This document shows positions 8,170-16,488 of a stretch of DNA of 64,000 nucleotides, piece after piece. A program made the translations under genes and the position numbers. The notes beneath the pieces were generated by a model. That model was not told the DNA's origin. It saw only the letters and a list, made by a program, of their open reading frames with translations, and did not search any database. Position 1 is the first letter of the stretch. Each line of letters begins with the position of its first letter. The DNA comes from Algoriphagus chordae (GTDB taxonomy: Bacteria; Bacteroidota; Bacteroidia; Cytophagales; Cyclobacteriaceae), in the NCBI RefSeq assembly GCF_003254055.1, contig NZ_QKZT01000009.1:124001-188000 (forward strand), written 5' to 3'.

Positions 8170-9348
8170 TCACTCACTCCCCTTCCTTCTCTCGATCTCC
8201 TTCTTAATCATCGAAAACTCCCTACTACTTTGTCCTGCAATACTGGAATTCTCAGAAGCTCTACGCATCAGGTATGGCATAACCTTTTCCACTGGACCAT
8301 AAGGCAAATATTTCAAGACCTTATAGCCTTCCTTGGCTAGATTAAATGAAATATTATCACTCATCCCATAGAGCTGCGCGAAATAAATTCGCTCAGAATC
8401 CCTTGCAATACCATGTTTCTCCATCAGTTCAACCACTAAACGGTTGCTTTCTTCATTATGAGAACCTGATACTAAGTAAATGTCATTTTCTATGCAAAAC
8501 TGCACCCCAAGATTGTAATCCCTATCCGTGGCGGATTTATTAGGCTGAATAGGATTTGGATAGCCCATTTCTTCCGCACGTTCCGCTTCCTTTTCCATAT
8601 AAGCACCACGAACTAGCTTTGCTCCCAAGAAATACCCCTTGGTTTTGGCAACCTTTTCAGCAGCTTTGAGACGAGCCAGCATTTCGTGACGGTACATTTG
8701 ATAGGTATTATAGACAATACAAGATTCCCTATTGTATTTCTCCATCGCCTCGTATGTCATAGTATCAATCACATCCTGAAACCATGACTCCTCCGCATCC
8801 ACGAGTATTTTTATATTCTTCTGAAAAGCTGCATTACACAACTGATCAAATCGATTCTTCAGTCGTTCGAAAGCCAAACTCTCTTCTTCTGAAAGCTTTT
8901 CTCCAGCTTGCACCTTCACCATAATCCGGAAATCCCCAAGACCTGTCACCTTGAAAACCGCAAATGGCAAAGAGGATTGGTTTTCTGCTTTATCTATAGT
9001 TTTCAAGATCTCAGCACAACTCTGATCGTAGCTCGCTTCATCACCTTCACCCTCAACTGAATAATCGAGTGTAGACAGCACTCCATATTTCGCTAAATCC
9101 TGAGCAGCTTTGGTACATTCAGCGATTGTCTCTCCTCCACAGAAGTGACCAAACATCGTCTGTCTCATTATTCCTTTGATAGGCAAATGAAGAGCAAAAC
9201 CAATTTTGGTCAGGACTATTCCTAGATCCGCAACAAATTTATTATTCAACATGGCAAAAACCAGGTGCATTCTCCTGAGTTCTGCATCAGATTTTGAGGC
9301 AAAGGCGACCTTTAGATTCTCAAAAGAAATACTGGGTTTTGCAGTCAT
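8170..9348 (-). CDS. Proline dehydrogenase family protein
   Basis: A 392-residue flavoprotein that oxidises proline to pyrroline-5-carboxylate and passes electrons to the quinone pool. The TIM-barrel core shows LVDAEESWFQD near 180, YNTYQMYRHEMLARL near 213, KLVRGAYMEKE near 244, and the substrate-binding RRASEN near 370. It is a stand-alone enzyme without the aldehyde dehydrogenase or DNA-binding domains of large PutA. ATG at 9348 is supported by the family N-terminus. A TATCTTTG box (minus strand, 9367-9374) lies close upstream as a candidate -7 element. Confidence 0.92.
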   Translation of the reverse strand: MTAKPSISFENLKVAFASKSDAELRRMHLVFAMLNNKFVADLGIVLTKIGFALHLPIKGIMRQTMFGHFCGGETIAECTKAAQDLAKYGVLSTLDYSVEGEGDEASYDQSCAEILKTIDKAENQSSLPFAVFKVTGLGDFRIMVKVQAGEKLSEEESLAFERLKNRFDQLCNAAFQKNIKILVDAEESWFQDVIDTMTYEAMEKYNRESCIVYNTYQMYRHEMLARLKAAEKVAKTKGYFLGAKLVRGAYMEKEAERAEEMGYPNPIQPNKSATDRDYNLGVQFCIENDIYLVSGSHNEESNRLVVELMEKHGIARDSERIYFAQLYGMSDNISFNLAKEGYKVLKYLPYGPVEKVMPYLMRRASENSSIAGQSSREFSMIKKEIERRKGSE

Positions 9349-9366
9349 ATTTCATAAATAAAGCTG

Positions 9367-9374
9367 CAAAGATA
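9367..9374 (-). promoter_or_regulatory. Candidate -7 element for proline dehydrogenase
   Basis: TATCTTTG on the minus strand fits the Bacteroidota -7 consensus TAnnTTTG and lies 19 bases before the start codon. No good -33 TTTG is visible at the right distance, so this is tentative. Confidence 0.4.
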
Positions 9375-9750
9375 TTAAAAAAACTGCTTCTACTTTCCTT
9401 TTATTAGGATAAATGAACCATGTGTTGAGTCGCAGAAAACACCTTCTTTCGGCTAAAAACTCTGCTACACTAACCAACCACATGGAGTACTCGCAAGAAC
9501 AAAGAAGATCAATTCCCAAGGGCTATAGTCTTCTCTGACCACAGCCTCAAATAACAGATCCTATCCCCTTTTCAATTTTAAAGCTTTTAAACTTATTCAA
9601 AAAAATATTTTAAAGACTATATAAGAAGTATTTGAGATAAAATCAGAATTAAATTCTGAAAGCCTTTGATTTTTGGGCTAGATTTTAAAATTTTCAATGA
9701 AATCACTGAATTATTGAGGATTAAATAATACCTGTGCCGAAAAATTAATT
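9375..9750. other. Intergenic region, AT-rich, no gene seen
   Basis: About 375 bases between the proline dehydrogenase start and the aromatic operon promoter. From about 9580 on it is very AT-rich (AAAAAATATTTTAAAG and similar), which may act as an UP-like region. No coding frame of note in either strand. Confidence 0.6.
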
Positions 9751-9780
9751 TTGATTTTAAAAATCACCACTTTACATTTG
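9750..9780 (+). promoter_or_regulatory. Promoter of the aromatic amino acid operon
   Basis: TTTG (9750-9753) and TACATTTG (9773-9780) are 19 bases apart, matching the Bacteroidota primary sigma consensus TTTG, N19-21, TAnnTTTG at every fixed position. Transcription should start about 4-7 bases past 9780, that is at or within one or two bases of the leader peptide ATG at 9785. Confidence 0.75.
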
Positions 9781-9784
9781 GCAC

Positions 9785-9880
9785 ATGTTAAACACAGCAG
9801 CGAAATATTTTAGCTTCTTTTACTTTTACTTTCGAAGACAAAATCGAATCGGAGTTGTGTATTGCCTAGCCAAAAACTAA
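9785..9880 (+). CDS. Phe/Tyr leader peptide of the aromatic operon (31 aa)
   Basis: A 31-codon frame directly behind the promoter. Residues 7-16 read KYFSFFYFYF: five Phe and three Tyr in nine codons (9806-9832), then a basic stretch and a TAA at 9880. It is followed by a terminator hairpin 20 bases later and 70 bases before aroG. This is the layout of an attenuator leader such as pheL: ribosomes slowed by lack of charged tRNA-Phe or tRNA-Tyr would pause here. The predicted transcription start falls at the ATG, so the message may be leaderless. The peptide itself is probably not functional once released. Evidence is the codon bias plus the alternative RNA structures; no homolog search was possible. 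Confidence 0.8.
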   Translation: MLNTAAKYFSFFYFYFRRQNRIGVVYCLAKN

Positions 9881-9913
9881 AAAGAAATTATAAACACATA
9901 AAGCCCGATTCGA
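9844..9913 (+). promoter_or_regulatory. Antiterminator pairing of the aromatic attenuator
   Basis: TCGAATCGG at 9844-9852 is perfectly complementary over nine bases to CCGATTCGA at 9905-9913, which is the left arm and loop of the terminator. A ribosome stalled on the Phe/Tyr codons (9806-9832) leaves 9844-9852 free to pair and so blocks the terminator. A moving ribosome covers it. A weak competing pair (TTCGA 9831-9835 with TCGAA 9844-9848) could act as the 1:2 hairpin. Confidence 0.75.
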
Positions 9914-9931
9914 AAGAGTCGGGCTTTTTTT
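9901..9931 (+). terminator. Attenuator terminator before aroG
   Basis: AAGCCCGATTC, GAAA tetraloop, GAGTCGGGCTT: an 11-bp stem with one T-G pair, merging into seven Ts. It lies between the leader peptide stop (9880) and the aroG start (9949), so it can only act on the leader transcript. Confidence 0.88.
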
Positions 9932-9948
9932 ATTTAACGCTCAGTATT

Positions 9949-11046
9949 ATGAAAGAACACAAGCAAATCAAAGACTGGGGCCTAGGACTAACAGGCCCAA
10001 CTATTATCGCTGGACCTTGCTCCGCGGAGACTCCAGAGCAAATCGAGCAGATCTGTATCGAAATGAAGGAAAACAATGTGATCCCATCTATGTTCCGTGC
10101 AGGTATCTGGAAGCCAAGAACTAGACCAGGAAGTTTCGAAGGTATCGGAGAAGAAGGACTGAAGTGGATGGAAATCGTTCGTCATCACTTGAACATTCCT
10201 ATCACTGTAGAAGTAGGAAATGCAGCTCATGCTGAAATTGCCCTTAGAAATAATGTGGACGTAGTTTGGGTAGGCGCAAGAACTACTGTGAACCCTTTTG
10301 CGGTACAAGAAATTGCTGACGCACTGAAAGGAACTGATATTCCAGTGATGGTGAAAAACCCAATGAATCCTGATCTTGATCTTTGGATTGGGGCTTTGGA
10401 GAGATTCCATGCAGTTGGCTTGACCAAACTAGCAGCTATTCACAGAGGTTTCTCTGATTCTTATGACAAGCGATTCAGAAACAAGCCAAACTGGTCTATG
10501 CCTATGCACTTGAAGCGCGTATGGACTGGAATGGAAGTGATCAATGACCCTTCTCACATTGTAGGTAAGAGAGATGGAATTCTTGAGATTTCTCAGAAAG
10601 CGATGAACTTCGGTTTGGATGGTTTGATGATCGAAACTCACCATGATCCGGACAAAGCTTGGTCTGATGCAAAGCAGCAAGTAACTCCAGCTCGTTTGAA
10701 AGAAATTCTGGATGCTATCGACTTCAAAAAACCAATTGAATCTGAGCAGCCAAGTGAGCGCCTGAACGATCTAAGAAGAGCGGTGGATCATATGGATGAT
10801 CAGTTGTTGGATATTCTTCAGGAAAGATTCGCAGTGATCGATCAGATCGGTGCACACAAAAGAGAGCATCACTTATCAGTATTTCAGTCTGATCGCTGGA
10901 AAGATGTAATGGAAAGTCGTACTCAAAAAGGTACTTCAAAGAACCTAAGTGAGAAATTCATGAAGGAGTTACTTTATTGTATTCACGAAGAGTCAGTAAA
11001 GCGTCAAGAAAAGCAGCTTAGAGAAGCTGATCCTGTGAAGAAGTAA
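9949..11046 (+). CDS. Bifunctional DAHP synthase / chorismate mutase
   Basis: A 365-residue fusion. Residues about 1-265 are a type I-beta DAHP synthase (GPTIIAGPCSAET near 15, KPRTRPGSFEG near 54, WVGARTTVNPFAVQEIA near 105), joining PEP and erythrose-4-phosphate. Residues about 270-360 are an AroQ chorismate mutase (LNDLRRAVDHMDDQLLDIL, then AHKREH), making prephenate. In this fusion the mutase domain may also feed back on the synthase. The frame is open upstream to a TTG at 9862, but that extension would read through the terminator hairpin; ATG 9949 gives the family start (KEHKQIKDWG). It is the first structural gene after the Phe/Tyr attenuator. Confidence 0.93.
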   Translation: MKEHKQIKDWGLGLTGPTIIAGPCSAETPEQIEQICIEMKENNVIPSMFRAGIWKPRTRPGSFEGIGEEGLKWMEIVRHHLNIPITVEVGNAAHAEIALRNNVDVVWVGARTTVNPFAVQEIADALKGTDIPVMVKNPMNPDLDLWIGALERFHAVGLTKLAAIHRGFSDSYDKRFRNKPNWSMPMHLKRVWTGMEVINDPSHIVGKRDGILEISQKAMNFGLDGLMIETHHDPDKAWSDAKQQVTPARLKEILDAIDFKKPIESEQPSERLNDLRRAVDHMDDQLLDILQERFAVIDQIGAHKREHHLSVFQSDRWKDVMESRTQKGTSKNLSEKFMKELLYCIHEESVKRQEKQLREADPVKK

Positions 11047-11228
11047 CGACTTGGATTGATTTTCATTCTATAATTCTCTGCACCCAATTATTTTGACGGA
11101 AGACAGTTGACCGAAGTCTACTTCGGAAAGCAAAAGGAAGTTGGAAGATTTGGACACACACGAGAAGGTATGGTTTGCAACAAAATATCCAGAAAAAGTA
11201 AATTCATAAACACTGAGCTAATTCAAGT

Positions 11229-11260
11229 CTGAGGGGAGGATACCCTCCCCTTAGCTTTTA
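11229..11260 (+). terminator. Hairpin between aroG and aroB
   Basis: CTGAGGGGAGG, four-base loop, CCTCCCCTTAG: an 11-bp GC-rich stem (one G-U) followed by CTTTTATT. It looks like an intrinsic terminator, although its T-run is interrupted. It lies 26 bases before the aroB GTG, so it either ends or lowers transcription from the attenuated promoter, and aroB onward may have a separate start. Confidence 0.65.
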
Positions 11261-11285
11261 TTACAATCAGTAAACTCCCGTCTTC

Positions 11286-12329
11286 GTGAACGCAATTATC
11301 TTTTCTGAAAACGCAGCTGTTGATTTAACCGCAGTACTTAGCGAGTTGAAATGCTCAAGCCTTTTTGTCCTCACAGATGAAAACACCAAAGCCAATTGTC
11401 AGCCTTTAGTAGAGGAAGTTTTCCCCTCCAACACTGCCTTTTTCACCGTAGAAGCAGGTGAAAGAAATAAGACAATCAGCACTTGTATGCAAATCTGGGC
11501 GGCGATGACCAAAGCCCAATTGGACAGAAAAGCACTTTTTCTAAATATCGGAGGTGGGGTAATTGGAGATATGGGCGGTTTTTGCGCTAGCATATACAAG
11601 AGAGGCATTCGATTTATCAATATGCCAACTACCCTACTTTCACAAGTAGATGCAAGCGTTGGCGGAAAATTAGGTGTGGATTTCGAGGGCTTAAAAAATC
11701 ATCTGGGTGTATTCAATGAACCTGAAACAGTCATCGTCGCATCTGAGTTTTTGAAAACACTTCCTAAAGAAGAAATACGATCTGGTTATGCAGAGATCAT
11801 GAAGCATGGCTTGATTAGAGATAAAGTTTACTTCGAAAGCCTTGATTTTGACAACTGGGAGAAATCTTATTGGTCACCGATTATCCATCACTCGGTCGAG
11901 ATCAAAAAATCAGTTGTAAAAGAAGATCCGAAAGAAGCAGGTTTGCGCAAAATCTTAAATTTTGGACACACCATAGGCCATGCTTTTGAAACATACTTTT
12001 TGGATGGACCTAGACATTTATTACATGGAGAAGCTATTGCGGTCGGAATGATTTGCGAAGCTTATCTCTCCAAAAAGAAATTAGATCTTTCGATGGCAGA
12101 ATTGAAAGAAATTGAAACTGCGTTTTTGAAAGTATATGGCAAGGTGGAGATCTTAGAATCCGATCTACCTGCTGTTCTTGATTTTTGCCTGCAAGACAAA
12201 AAAAATGAAGGCAAGGAATTGATGTTTTCCTTATTGACTAAAATTGGAGAATGTACTTACAACATCCCCGTTACTCGTGCGGAAATCCGAGAAGCAATTC
12301 ATCACTATCAAAATTTACCTCAGACCTAA
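11286..12329 (+). CDS. aroB: 3-dehydroquinate synthase
   Basis: A 347-residue NAD- and metal-dependent enzyme converting DAHP to 3-dehydroquinate, the second shikimate step. NIGGGVIGDMGGFCASIYKR (near 87) and TTLLSQVDASVGGKLGVD (near 117) form the NAD/substrate site, and GHTIGHAFE (near 227) and LLHGEAIAVGM (near 245) carry the metal-binding His residues. The start is GTG at 11286 (VNAIIFSEN); no ATG lies nearby upstream in frame. It follows aroG after 239 bases containing a strong hairpin. Codon use matches the neighbours. Confidence 0.94.
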   Translation: MNAIIFSENAAVDLTAVLSELKCSSLFVLTDENTKANCQPLVEEVFPSNTAFFTVEAGERNKTISTCMQIWAAMTKAQLDRKALFLNIGGGVIGDMGGFCASIYKRGIRFINMPTTLLSQVDASVGGKLGVDFEGLKNHLGVFNEPETVIVASEFLKTLPKEEIRSGYAEIMKHGLIRDKVYFESLDFDNWEKSYWSPIIHHSVEIKKSVVKEDPKEAGLRKILNFGHTIGHAFETYFLDGPRHLLHGEAIAVGMICEAYLSKKKLDLSMAELKEIETAFLKVYGKVEILESDLPAVLDFCLQDKKNEGKELMFSLLTKIGECTYNIPVTRAEIREAIHHYQNLPQT

Positions 12330-12340
12330 TACAGCATATT

Positions 12341-13582
12341 TTGAATACTGAAACTTTAGAAACGATACATCTGGCTCAAAAATCAGATTTCTCGGCTACC
12401 CATATCCCACTTCCTTCTTCCAAAAGCGAATCCAATCGCGTGCTTATCATCGATGCATTGACCGAAGGAAAAAACCAACTCAGCAACCTTGCAGAAGCTC
12501 GTGATACGCAGACGATGATCAGTTTGCTAAAGAAAAACCCGCCGCTGTATGATGTGCTGGATGCAGGCACCACCATGCGGTTTTTGACTGCTTATGCTGC
12601 GATCACCAACCAAAACAAGGTGATGACAGGAACGCCACGTATGTGCGAGCGACCGATAGGGATTCTGGTAGATGCCTTGAGAACTGTGGGTGCTGAAATT
12701 CATTATTTGGGTGTTGAAGGTTATCCACCTATGGCTATTCATGGCCTTAAGGAGCAGACAAGTGATAAGGTTAAAATCCGGGGAGATGTTTCCAGCCAGT
12801 ACATATCTGCCATGCTGATGATCGCTCCTTTGCTGCCAAAAGGATTGGAAATTGAGTTGGAAGGCAAGGTTGGTTCCAGATCTTATATAGAAATGACCTT
12901 GGATACCATGTCCCAGTTTGGCGTCAACTACACTTGGACTGACAACAAAATCTCAGTTCCAAATCAGGCTTACCAGTCCACGACTTTCGCAGTAGAAAGT
13001 GACTGGTCGGGTGCAGGATACTGGTTCAGTTTACTAGCATGCGCTGATTCTGGAGAATTGTTTTTGGACGGATTAAAAGAAAACAGTCTACAAGGAGATG
13101 CAGCTGTGGTGGAAATCATGGGGCAATTGGGAGTAAAAAGCACATTCCAAAACGGAGGCGTTTTATTGCAAAAGAAGGAAGTGACAGGTTTGGAAACCTG
13201 GGACTTCACGCACTGTCCAGACCTCGCTCAAACTATCGCGGTGACCTGTGCTATTTTGGGACAAAATGCGACTTTCACAGGATTGGAAAGTTTGAAGATC
13301 AAGGAAACGGATAGAATCTATGCTTTGCAACAAGAACTCGCGAAGTTCAATGCCGACTTGAAGGAAATCAAGCCTGAAGTCTATCAGGTGATCCCTTCGG
13401 TGACTATGCCTGCTGATGTAAAAATTCATACCTATGACGATCATAGAATGGCTATGGCATTTATGCCTTTGATCACCAAAACACGCGTAAGCATAGAAGA
13501 TCCATCCGTGGTAAACAAATCTTATCCTAGTTTCTGGAAACATTGCCAGCTAGCAGGAATCTCTATCCTCAGCCAATCCTAA
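12341..13582 (+). CDS. aroA: 3-phosphoshikimate 1-carboxyvinyltransferase (EPSP synthase)
   Basis: About 413 residues from TTG at 12341, 11 bases after the aroB stop. The frame is open back to an ATG at 12251, but that would overlap aroB by 79 bases and add a non-family N-terminus, so the TTG is preferred. Motifs: LPSSKSESNRVLII near 26, DAGTTMRFLTAYAA near 70, the catalytic-Asp stretch HCPDLAQTIAV near 290, KIKETDRIYAL near 318, YDDHRMAMAF near 365 and NKSYPSFW near 393. EPSP synthase joins shikimate-3-phosphate and PEP. It is somewhat shorter and more divergent than the enterobacterial enzyme, as is usual in Bacteroidota. Confidence 0.9.
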   Translation: MNTETLETIHLAQKSDFSATHIPLPSSKSESNRVLIIDALTEGKNQLSNLAEARDTQTMISLLKKNPPLYDVLDAGTTMRFLTAYAAITNQNKVMTGTPRMCERPIGILVDALRTVGAEIHYLGVEGYPPMAIHGLKEQTSDKVKIRGDVSSQYISAMLMIAPLLPKGLEIELEGKVGSRSYIEMTLDTMSQFGVNYTWTDNKISVPNQAYQSTTFAVESDWSGAGYWFSLLACADSGELFLDGLKENSLQGDAAVVEIMGQLGVKSTFQNGGVLLQKKEVTGLETWDFTHCPDLAQTIAVTCAILGQNATFTGLESLKIKETDRIYALQQELAKFNADLKEIKPEVYQVIPSVTMPADVKIHTYDDHRMAMAFMPLITKTRVSIEDPSVVNKSYPSFWKHCQLAGISILSQS

Positions 13583-13583
13583 A

Positions 13584-14408
13584 ATGAGCAAGCTAAAAAT
13601 AGCCATTCAGGGCGTTCCTGGCTCTTTTCATCATCAAGTTGCGCTACGCAATTTTGGAGAGGACATAGAGATTTTGGATTTTGACACCTTCCCATCTGTA
13701 GCCAAATCGGTAGCTAATGAGGAGGCTGACTTCGGCATAATGGCGATAGAGAATTCCATTGCAGGAGCAATTTTCCCTAATTACGATTTGATAGATCGCT
13801 TTGAATTGAGCATACGAGATGAATATTACCTCCCGATTGCACATCAATTTATGGCACTTCCAGGCCAAACTATTGACGATATAAAAGAGGTTCGCTCCCA
13901 CCCGATGGCATTGTTGCAGTGCAAAGTTTTTTTTGCGCAGCACCCACATATCCAGCTCAAAGAAGATACCGACACCGCTTCGGTAGCACGGGATATTGCC
14001 GCAGGAAATCTGAAAGGCGTGGCCGCAATTGCATCAAGTATAGCTGCCGGAATCTATGGAATGGAGATCATTGCTCCGGATATTCAAACGATTAAAAACA
14101 ATTTCACTCGTTTTATTATTCTGCAAAAAGAAGCTTCAAAACCCACTACAAGTGTAAATAAAGCCTCGACCAAAGTTACTATCCAAGATCAAAAGGGCGG
14201 ACTGGCAAAGTTGCTAACTTTGATTGCTGACAATGGAATAGACCTGAGTAAAATCCAATCTATCCCAGTGATCGAAAAACCTTGGGAATATGCATTTTTC
14301 ATCGACTTGGTTTTTGAAGATCCTGCCGTTTTCGCCAAGACTATTGATGAAATTCGAGCTAGCTTTGGTGAAGTGAAAATATTTGGAGAGTACTTAAGCA
14401 GAAAATAA
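13584..14408 (+). CDS. pheA: Prephenate dehydratase
   Basis: A 274-residue monofunctional enzyme turning prephenate into phenylpyruvate. It has the catalytic domain (IQGVPGSFHHQVA at the start, GIMAIENSIAGAI near 52, and the catalytic TRF in NFTRFIIL near 172) and a C-terminal ACT domain (about 195-270, GGLAKLLTLIADNGIDLSKI) that normally binds Phe for feedback inhibition. The usual ESRP signature of the ACT domain is replaced by IQSIPV. No chorismate mutase domain is present because that activity is fused to the DAHP synthase. It begins one base after the aroA stop. Confidence 0.93.
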   Translation: MSKLKIAIQGVPGSFHHQVALRNFGEDIEILDFDTFPSVAKSVANEEADFGIMAIENSIAGAIFPNYDLIDRFELSIRDEYYLPIAHQFMALPGQTIDDIKEVRSHPMALLQCKVFFAQHPHIQLKEDTDTASVARDIAAGNLKGVAAIASSIAAGIYGMEIIAPDIQTIKNNFTRFIILQKEASKPTTSVNKASTKVTIQDQKGGLAKLLTLIADNGIDLSKIQSIPVIEKPWEYAFFIDLVFEDPAVFAKTIDEIRASFGEVKIFGEYLSRK

Positions 14409-14418
14409 GTAGATATAG

Positions 14419-15564
14419 ATGAAAGGTTTTGCAGATCGAGTTGCCAGTGTGGAAGAGTATTACTTTTCAGCCAAACTCCGGGAGGTAAATCAGATGATTT
14501 CCGATGGGAAACCAGTAATTAACCTAGGTATAGGCAGCCCAGATTTGGCGCCTGACAAGAAGGTAATTGATGCACTGAAAAACACCGCGGATAATCCACA
14601 GGCGCATGGCTATCAAAGCTATCAGGGAATCCCTGAGCTTCGGGCTTCGATCGCAGGGTTTTATGCAAGAGAATATGGCGTAAACTTATCCCCTAACAAG
14701 GAAATCCTGCCGATGATGGGCTCCAAAGAAGGCATCATGCATCTGAGCATGACTTTCTTAAATCCTGGAGATGAAGTGCTGATCCCAAATCCAGGCTATC
14801 CCACCTACAGTTCGGTGACAAATTTATTGGGAGCAAAAGCAATCTACTATTCCCTAGACTTAGCGAAAGCAGGAAGACCGAATCTGGAAGAACTGGAAAA
14901 TCAGGACCTAAGCAAGGTGAAATTGATGTGGATTAACTATCCTCATATGCCTACTGGAGCTCCAGGAAGCAGAGCTATGCTTCAGGAATTGGTGTATTTC
15001 GCCCAAAAACACCAGATCGTTTTACTTCATGACAATCCTTACAGTCATATTTTGACGAAAGAGCCGATCAGTATTCTATCGATTCCTGGAGCCAAGGATG
15101 TTGCCTTGGAGCTAAATTCTTTAAGTAAGGCTTTCAATATGCCCGGCTGGAGAGTTGGGATGCTTGTAGGTCGTGAAGATTGGATAGCAAAAGTACTCAA
15201 GGTCAAAAGCAACATGGATTCCGGGATGTTTCTTGGGATTCAAAAAGGAGCTATCGCTGCTTTAAATCTTGGAGAAAATTGGTTCTCAGATATCGAAAGT
15301 ACTTATCAAAGTCGCAGAAAACTAGTTTGGAAACTTGCCGACAAACTCAATTTGAGCTACGATCTCAAGGCAGCGGGACTATTTGTCTGGTGCAAGGTAC
15401 CTGAAGGAAAAACTGCCGATCAGCTAGTCGATGAGTTACTTTACGAGAAAAATATATTTATCACACCGGGAAAAATCTTTGGTTCGGAAGGCGAAGGCTT
15501 CGTGAGATTTTCACTTTGCATGCCTGAGTTCAAGATCTTGGAAGCTATAAACCGCATTAAATAA
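14419..15564 (+). CDS. Class I/II aminotransferase of the Phe/Tyr cluster
   Basis: A 381-residue fold-type I PLP enzyme with the Schiff-base lysine in LNSLSKAFNMPGWRVGM (about residue 237), GSKEGIMHLSMTFLNPGDEV near 100, and the PLP-phosphate arginine in PGWRVG. The usual NPTG is MPTG here (INYPHMPTGA near 173), so the Asn that contacts the PLP ring hydroxyl is Met. This seems typical of this Bacteroidota group rather than a defect. Position between pheA and tyrA suggests it transaminates phenylpyruvate and 4-hydroxyphenylpyruvate, but aspartate or LL-diaminopimelate type activity cannot be excluded. It follows pheA by 10 bases. Confidence 0.87.
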   Translation: MKGFADRVASVEEYYFSAKLREVNQMISDGKPVINLGIGSPDLAPDKKVIDALKNTADNPQAHGYQSYQGIPELRASIAGFYAREYGVNLSPNKEILPMMGSKEGIMHLSMTFLNPGDEVLIPNPGYPTYSSVTNLLGAKAIYYSLDLAKAGRPNLEELENQDLSKVKLMWINYPHMPTGAPGSRAMLQELVYFAQKHQIVLLHDNPYSHILTKEPISILSIPGAKDVALELNSLSKAFNMPGWRVGMLVGREDWIAKVLKVKSNMDSGMFLGIQKGAIAALNLGENWFSDIESTYQSRRKLVWKLADKLNLSYDLKAAGLFVWCKVPEGKTADQLVDELLYEKNIFITPGKIFGSEGEGFVRFSLCMPEFKILEAINRIK

Positions 15565-15570
15565 CAGCTT

Positions 15571-16419
15571 ATGAAAAAAATACATATTGTAGGATTAGGG
15601 CTTTTGGGAGGCTCTTTTGCACTAGCCTCAAAGGACAAATTCCCAGACATTTTGATCAGTGGAACGGATGCGGATGAAAAGAACCTTCAGGATGCTTTGA
15701 ACCTTGGGATAATCCAGGAGGCTAAAGAAGCCCCAGATGCTGACACAGACATCGTCATCCTAGCGACGCCTGCAGATACTTTAGGTGACTTGCTTTTGAC
15801 AACACTAGATCAAATTGGTGAAAACACGCTGGTTTTTGATGTGGGTTCGACTAAAGCGAAACTTTGTGAATTGGTCGCTGATCATCCCAAGAGAAAGCAA
15901 TACCTAGCGGCACACCCGATTGCAGGAACCGAGTATTCTGGACCTAATGCTGCATTTGCTGGCTTGCTTGACAGAAAGGTAACTATCATTTGTGATCTGG
16001 AAAAAACTGACTTAGGGCTTAAAGAGAAGGCTTATAAGTTATTTGATGCGCTAAATCTGAAGTTGAGATTTATGGATCCTGAGGAGCATGACCGCCACTT
16101 GGCATTTGTGTCTCATCTATCTCACATTTCTTCATTTATGCTGGGCAAAACTGTTTTGCAGAAAATGGAAGATGAGAAGAACATCTTTGATATGGCGGGT
16201 TCAGGCTTTGCTTCTACGGTAAGACTAGCTAAGTCAAGCCCAGCGATGTGGGCACCAATTTTCACAGAGAACAAGACCAATATTCTATCTGCTTTGGATG
16301 GATATATTTCGAATCTTTCCGCCTTCCGTGATAAGATCGCTGCCAATGATGGGCAAGGTCTATCCGATGAAATGAGTGAGATCAATAAGATCCGGGAGAT
16401 TCTGGATCTGGAAAAATGA
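15571..16419 (+). CDS. tyrA: Prephenate dehydrogenase
   Basis: A 282-residue NAD(P)-dependent enzyme that oxidises and decarboxylates prephenate to 4-hydroxyphenylpyruvate. The Rossmann motif VGLGLLGGSFA is at residues 5-15 and the catalytic His lies in AAHPIAGTEYSG near 110. The helical C-terminal domain contains FVSHLSHISSFML near 178. There is no ACT or mutase domain. It starts six bases after the aminotransferase stop and is the last gene of the cluster, followed by a terminator. Confidence 0.93.
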   Translation: MKKIHIVGLGLLGGSFALASKDKFPDILISGTDADEKNLQDALNLGIIQEAKEAPDADTDIVILATPADTLGDLLLTTLDQIGENTLVFDVGSTKAKLCELVADHPKRKQYLAAHPIAGTEYSGPNAAFAGLLDRKVTIICDLEKTDLGLKEKAYKLFDALNLKLRFMDPEEHDRHLAFVSHLSHISSFMLGKTVLQKMEDEKNIFDMAGSGFASTVRLAKSSPAMWAPIFTENKTNILSALDGYISNLSAFRDKIAANDGQGLSDEMSEINKIREILDLEK

Positions 16420-16453
16420 GTTAATTCCCAAGAGTTAATTTTAGATTATAAAG

Positions 16454-16488
16454 AGCGCCATTTGTGATAAACAGGTGGCGTTTTTCTT
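16454..16488 (+). terminator. Intrinsic terminator after tyrA
   Basis: CGCCATTTGT, GATAA loop, ACAGGTGGCG, then TTTTTC. Ten pairs including two T-G. It ends the aromatic operon. Confidence 0.85.

Noticed and set aside
9862..9948. Upstream extension of the aroG/CM gene to a TTG at 9862
   Set aside because: It would translate through the attenuator terminator and adds 29 residues without family support; ATG 9949 gives the normal start.
11170..11232. Possible second leader peptide before the aroB hairpin
   Set aside because: The 20-codon frame has no run of aromatic codons and no antiterminator pairing was found.
12251..12340. Upstream extension of aroA overlapping aroB by 79 bases
   Set aside because: The added residues are not EPSP-synthase-like; the TTG at 12341 fits both spacing and family start.
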